Of a DNA stretch of 64,000 nt, positions 62,071 to 64,000 are shown piece by piece (position 1 is the stretch's first letter; each line of letters opens with the position of its first letter). The translations under genes were made by a program, and so were the position numbers. This DNA comes from Actinomadura chibensis NBRC 106107 (lineage in GTDB: Bacteria > Actinomycetota > Actinomycetes > Streptosporangiales > Streptosporangiaceae), in contig NZ_BCQP01000060.1 in assembly GCF_001552135.1 (NCBI RefSeq), forward strand, positions 1 to 64,000, written 5' to 3'. The notes under the pieces were generated by a model. That model saw nothing but the letters and a program-made list of their open reading frames with translations. It was not told the DNA's origin and searched no databases.

Positions 62071-63768
62071 ATGACCGGGCAGGTGGACGATCGGTCGGGC
62101 ACGGCCCGCGACCGTCTCGTGGAGGCGATGAACGCCGGCGTCCTCGCCACCGACGAGTCGGGCCGCATCACGGCGTGGAACCCGAGGGCGGAGCAGATCC
62201 TCGGGTACGCGCGCGGCGAGGTGCTCGGCAGGCGGATGCACCGGTTCCTGCACCGCGACCCCGAGGGGCGCGTCCCGCCCGAGCGGCAGTGCCGCATGCT
62301 GCGCGTGCTGCACACCGGCGTCCCCGACCAGGGGGACGGCCAGCGGTTCGCGCACCGGGACGGGCGCCTCGTCACGTGCTCCTGGTCGTCCGCGCCGATC
62401 TACGCGTCCGGCGCGGACGGCGCCGGGCCGGTCGCCGGGCTGGTGACCGTCTTCCAGGACGCCGCCGGCCGGGACGCCATCGAGCGCGAGCGGCGCGACC
62501 GGCTGGCCCGGGAGCGGCGGGCGAACGCGCGGCTGCGGCTCGTCGCGGAGATCACGACGGTGCTGTCGTCCACGCTGAACGAGGAGGAGCTGCTGCGCAG
62601 GCTCGTCCGGCTGGTGGTGCCCGCGCTCGGCGACTGGGCCGAGGTCGACCTCCTCGTGCCGGACGGCCGCGTCGAGCGGGTCGCCGCGACGCACCGCGAG
62701 CTGTCGGCCGCCGACATCGCCGCGCTGGAGGGGCCGCTGCCGCCGCTGCCCCGGGCGCCGCGCGGGCCGCTCGCGCAGGTCCTGCGGGGCGGGGCGGCGG
62801 TCGTGGTCGGCGGCGGCGCCGACGTGCGCTCCGATGAGCCGCTCGGCGCCGCGCAGTACGAGCTGTTCCAGGTCATGGACGCGCAGAGCGCGATCATCGC
62901 CCCGCTCGCCGCGCGCGGCGAGACCTACGGCGCGCTGACGCTCGGCTACTCCCGGCCCGGCCACGGCTACGGGCCGGACGACCGGCTCGTCGTCGAGGAC
63001 GTCGCGCGCCGCACCGGGCTCGTCCTCGCGAACGCCCGGCTGTACGCGGAGCAGCGCAACACGTCCGAGGCGATGCAGCGCAACCTGCTCGCGCCCCTGC
63101 CGCAGCCGGGCGACCTGCGGCTCGAAGCGAGGTACGTGCCCGCGACGCAGGTGAGCTGGGTCGGCGGCGACTGGTACGACGCCTTCGCGCTCCCGGACGG
63201 CGCGACCGGCCTCGTCATCGGGGACATCGTCGGCCACGACCTCCCGGCGGCGGCGCACATGGCGCAGGTCCGCAACATGCTGCGGGCGCTCGCCTGGGAC
63301 ATGGCCCAGCCGCCGAGCGCCGTCCTCGCCCGGCTGGACGGCGTGATGGCCGCCGTCAGCGACGCCGACCTCGCCACCGCCGTGTTCGGCCGCGTCGAGG
63401 GCGGTCCCGGCGGGCCGTGGCGGCTGCGCTGGTGCAACGCCGGGCATCCGCCGCCGCTGCTGGTCACGAGCGACGGCGGCACCCGGTTCCTGGACGAGCA
63501 CGGGCTGCTCCTCGGCGAGCCCGACCTCACCGGTCCCCGGCCGGACGGCGAGTGCGTCCTGCCGCCGCTGTCCACGCTGCTGCTCTACACCGACGGGCTG
63601 ATCGAGCGGCGCGGCACCGACCTCACCGACCGGCTGACCAGCCTGCGCAGGCACGGCTCCCACCTGGCCCAGCTCCCGCTGCCCGACCTGTGCGACAAGC
63701 TGCTGGAGCGCGTCGAGCCGAGCGGCGAGGACGACGTCGCCGTCCTCGCCCTGCGCGTCCCCGCCTGA
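62071..63768 (+). CDS. PAS-GAF-SpoIIE (PP2C) phosphatase
   Basis: A 565-residue regulatory phosphatase. Residues 15-130 are a PAS domain (MNAGVLATDESGRITAWNPR). A GAF domain follows at about 155-330, with a coiled linker before it. The SpoIIE/PP2C domain begins near 340 with the metal Asp in GGDWYDAF, GDIVGHDL and the final EDDVAVLAL. It would dephosphorylate STAS anti-anti-sigma proteins such as the one at 6996. The ATG at 62071 has GGGGGG about 5 nt upstream. Confidence 0.92.
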   Translation: MTGQVDDRSGTARDRLVEAMNAGVLATDESGRITAWNPRAEQILGYARGEVLGRRMHRFLHRDPEGRVPPERQCRMLRVLHTGVPDQGDGQRFAHRDGRLVTCSWSSAPIYASGADGAGPVAGLVTVFQDAAGRDAIERERRDRLARERRANARLRLVAEITTVLSSTLNEEELLRRLVRLVVPALGDWAEVDLLVPDGRVERVAATHRELSAADIAALEGPLPPLPRAPRGPLAQVLRGGAAVVVGGGADVRSDEPLGAAQYELFQVMDAQSAIIAPLAARGETYGALTLGYSRPGHGYGPDDRLVVEDVARRTGLVLANARLYAEQRNTSEAMQRNLLAPLPQPGDLRLEARYVPATQVSWVGGDWYDAFALPDGATGLVIGDIVGHDLPAAAHMAQVRNMLRALAWDMAQPPSAVLARLDGVMAAVSDADLATAVFGRVEGGPGGPWRLRWCNAGHPPPLLVTSDGGTRFLDEHGLLLGEPDLTGPRPDGECVLPPLSTLLLYTDGLIERRGTDLTDRLTSLRRHGSHLAQLPLPDLCDKLLERVEPSGEDDVAVLALRVPA

Positions 63769-63779
63769 TCCGCGCCGCG

Positions 63780-64000
63780 TCAGGCGGGGCCTCCGGCGGG
63801 TGCCGGGAGCGGTTCGGCGGGCGCGGCGGCGTCGTCGGCGGGGACGCGTCCGGCGAGGACCTCGCGGGCGCGGTCGCGGTCGAAGACGCCCTCCCACCTG
63901 CTGACGACGATGCTGGCGAGCATCTGCCCGCACAGGCTCACGATGCCGCGCATCATGGACAGGAACCGGTCCACGCCGAAGATCAGCATGATCCCGGCGA
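63780..64000 (-). CDS. dctA: dicarboxylate/amino-acid:cation symporter, C-terminal part
   Basis: Only the last 70 or so residues are in the window. The SDF-family end MLIFGVDRFLSMMRG then VASIVVSRWEG-like residues (seen as LASIVVSRWEGVFDRDR) is characteristic of DctA/GltP-type transporters. The tail is Ala/Pro-rich. The gene continues beyond the right edge. Confidence 0.8.
   Translation of the reverse strand, partial: AGIMLIFGVDRFLSMMRGIVSLCGQMLASIVVSRWEGVFDRDRAREVLAGRVPADDAAAPAEPLPAPAGGPA

Overview
The window is high-GC actinomycete chromosome. A filamentous actinomycete of the Actinomadura/Thermomonosporaceae type fits best. The evidence is very high GC with GTG and TTG starts, a mycothiol-dependent enzyme, DUF5753/DUF397 regulators, WXG100 and EccA-like type VII secretion (T7SS) parts, SnoaL-tailed SigJ sigma factors and SpoIIE phosphatases. 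The species cannot be named from sequence alone.

Layout. 1-2584: end of a methyltransferase, a small acidic protein, and a tandem pair of ECF41 (SigJ-like) sigma factors, the second lacking region 4. 2954-6613: a TPR-like/CHAT peptidase. 6624-7952: DUF3140, a STAS anti-anti-sigma protein and a small membrane protein. 7995-11750: a minus-strand block of SnoaL-like, DUF1214, SDR and sulfotransferase genes, with two KstR-type palindromes at its promoters. 11965-20029: the most interesting region, a T7SS-linked polymorphic toxin locus. It holds a YbaB protein, a WXG100 protein, a membrane leader protein, a stand-alone deaminase toxin, a HEAT protein, two SUKH-deaminase fusions, a P-loop/beta-propeller protein and a second YbaB protein. 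20092-23184: a PLD/SF2-helicase/DUF3427 gene of lower GC. 23282-28823: a holin-like protein, a binding lipoprotein, an XRE-ImmA/IrrE pair, an HTH regulator and AlkB. 28973-32637: a beta-helix protein with two EccA-like AAA+ modules, followed by a mycothiol-dependent isomerase.

32792-44237 holds a DUF397/HTH pair split by short repeats, a cNMP-binding protein with a cyclase-like domain, an orphan histidine kinase, a LysR regulator, a GDPD, an adenylate cyclase and an amino-acid permease. 44490-47232 is a tRNA-Asp/tRNA-Phe locus followed by a 2.5-kb insert carrying an orphan DndB-like (DGQHR) gene. The insert is bounded by a degenerate copy of the tRNA-Phe 3' half and its terminator, so it looks like an eroded integrated element. 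47709-57793 holds secreted esterase, hydrolase, SDR, MFS and amidohydrolase genes with local CGNR, TetR and MmyB regulators. 57812-59874 is a cold-shock pair (DEAD-box helicase and CspA with a terminator-like leader). 60449-63768 is a GAF/ATPase-like/PAS-GAF-SpoIIE signalling set. The right edge cuts a dicarboxylate symporter gene.

The toxin locus reads as a secreted deaminase system. WXG100 and leader proteins would handle export, a nucleic-acid deaminase would be the effector, and SUKH-4 proteins would give immunity. The unusual point is that both SUKH proteins also carry a C-terminal domain with the same deaminase signature as the toxin.
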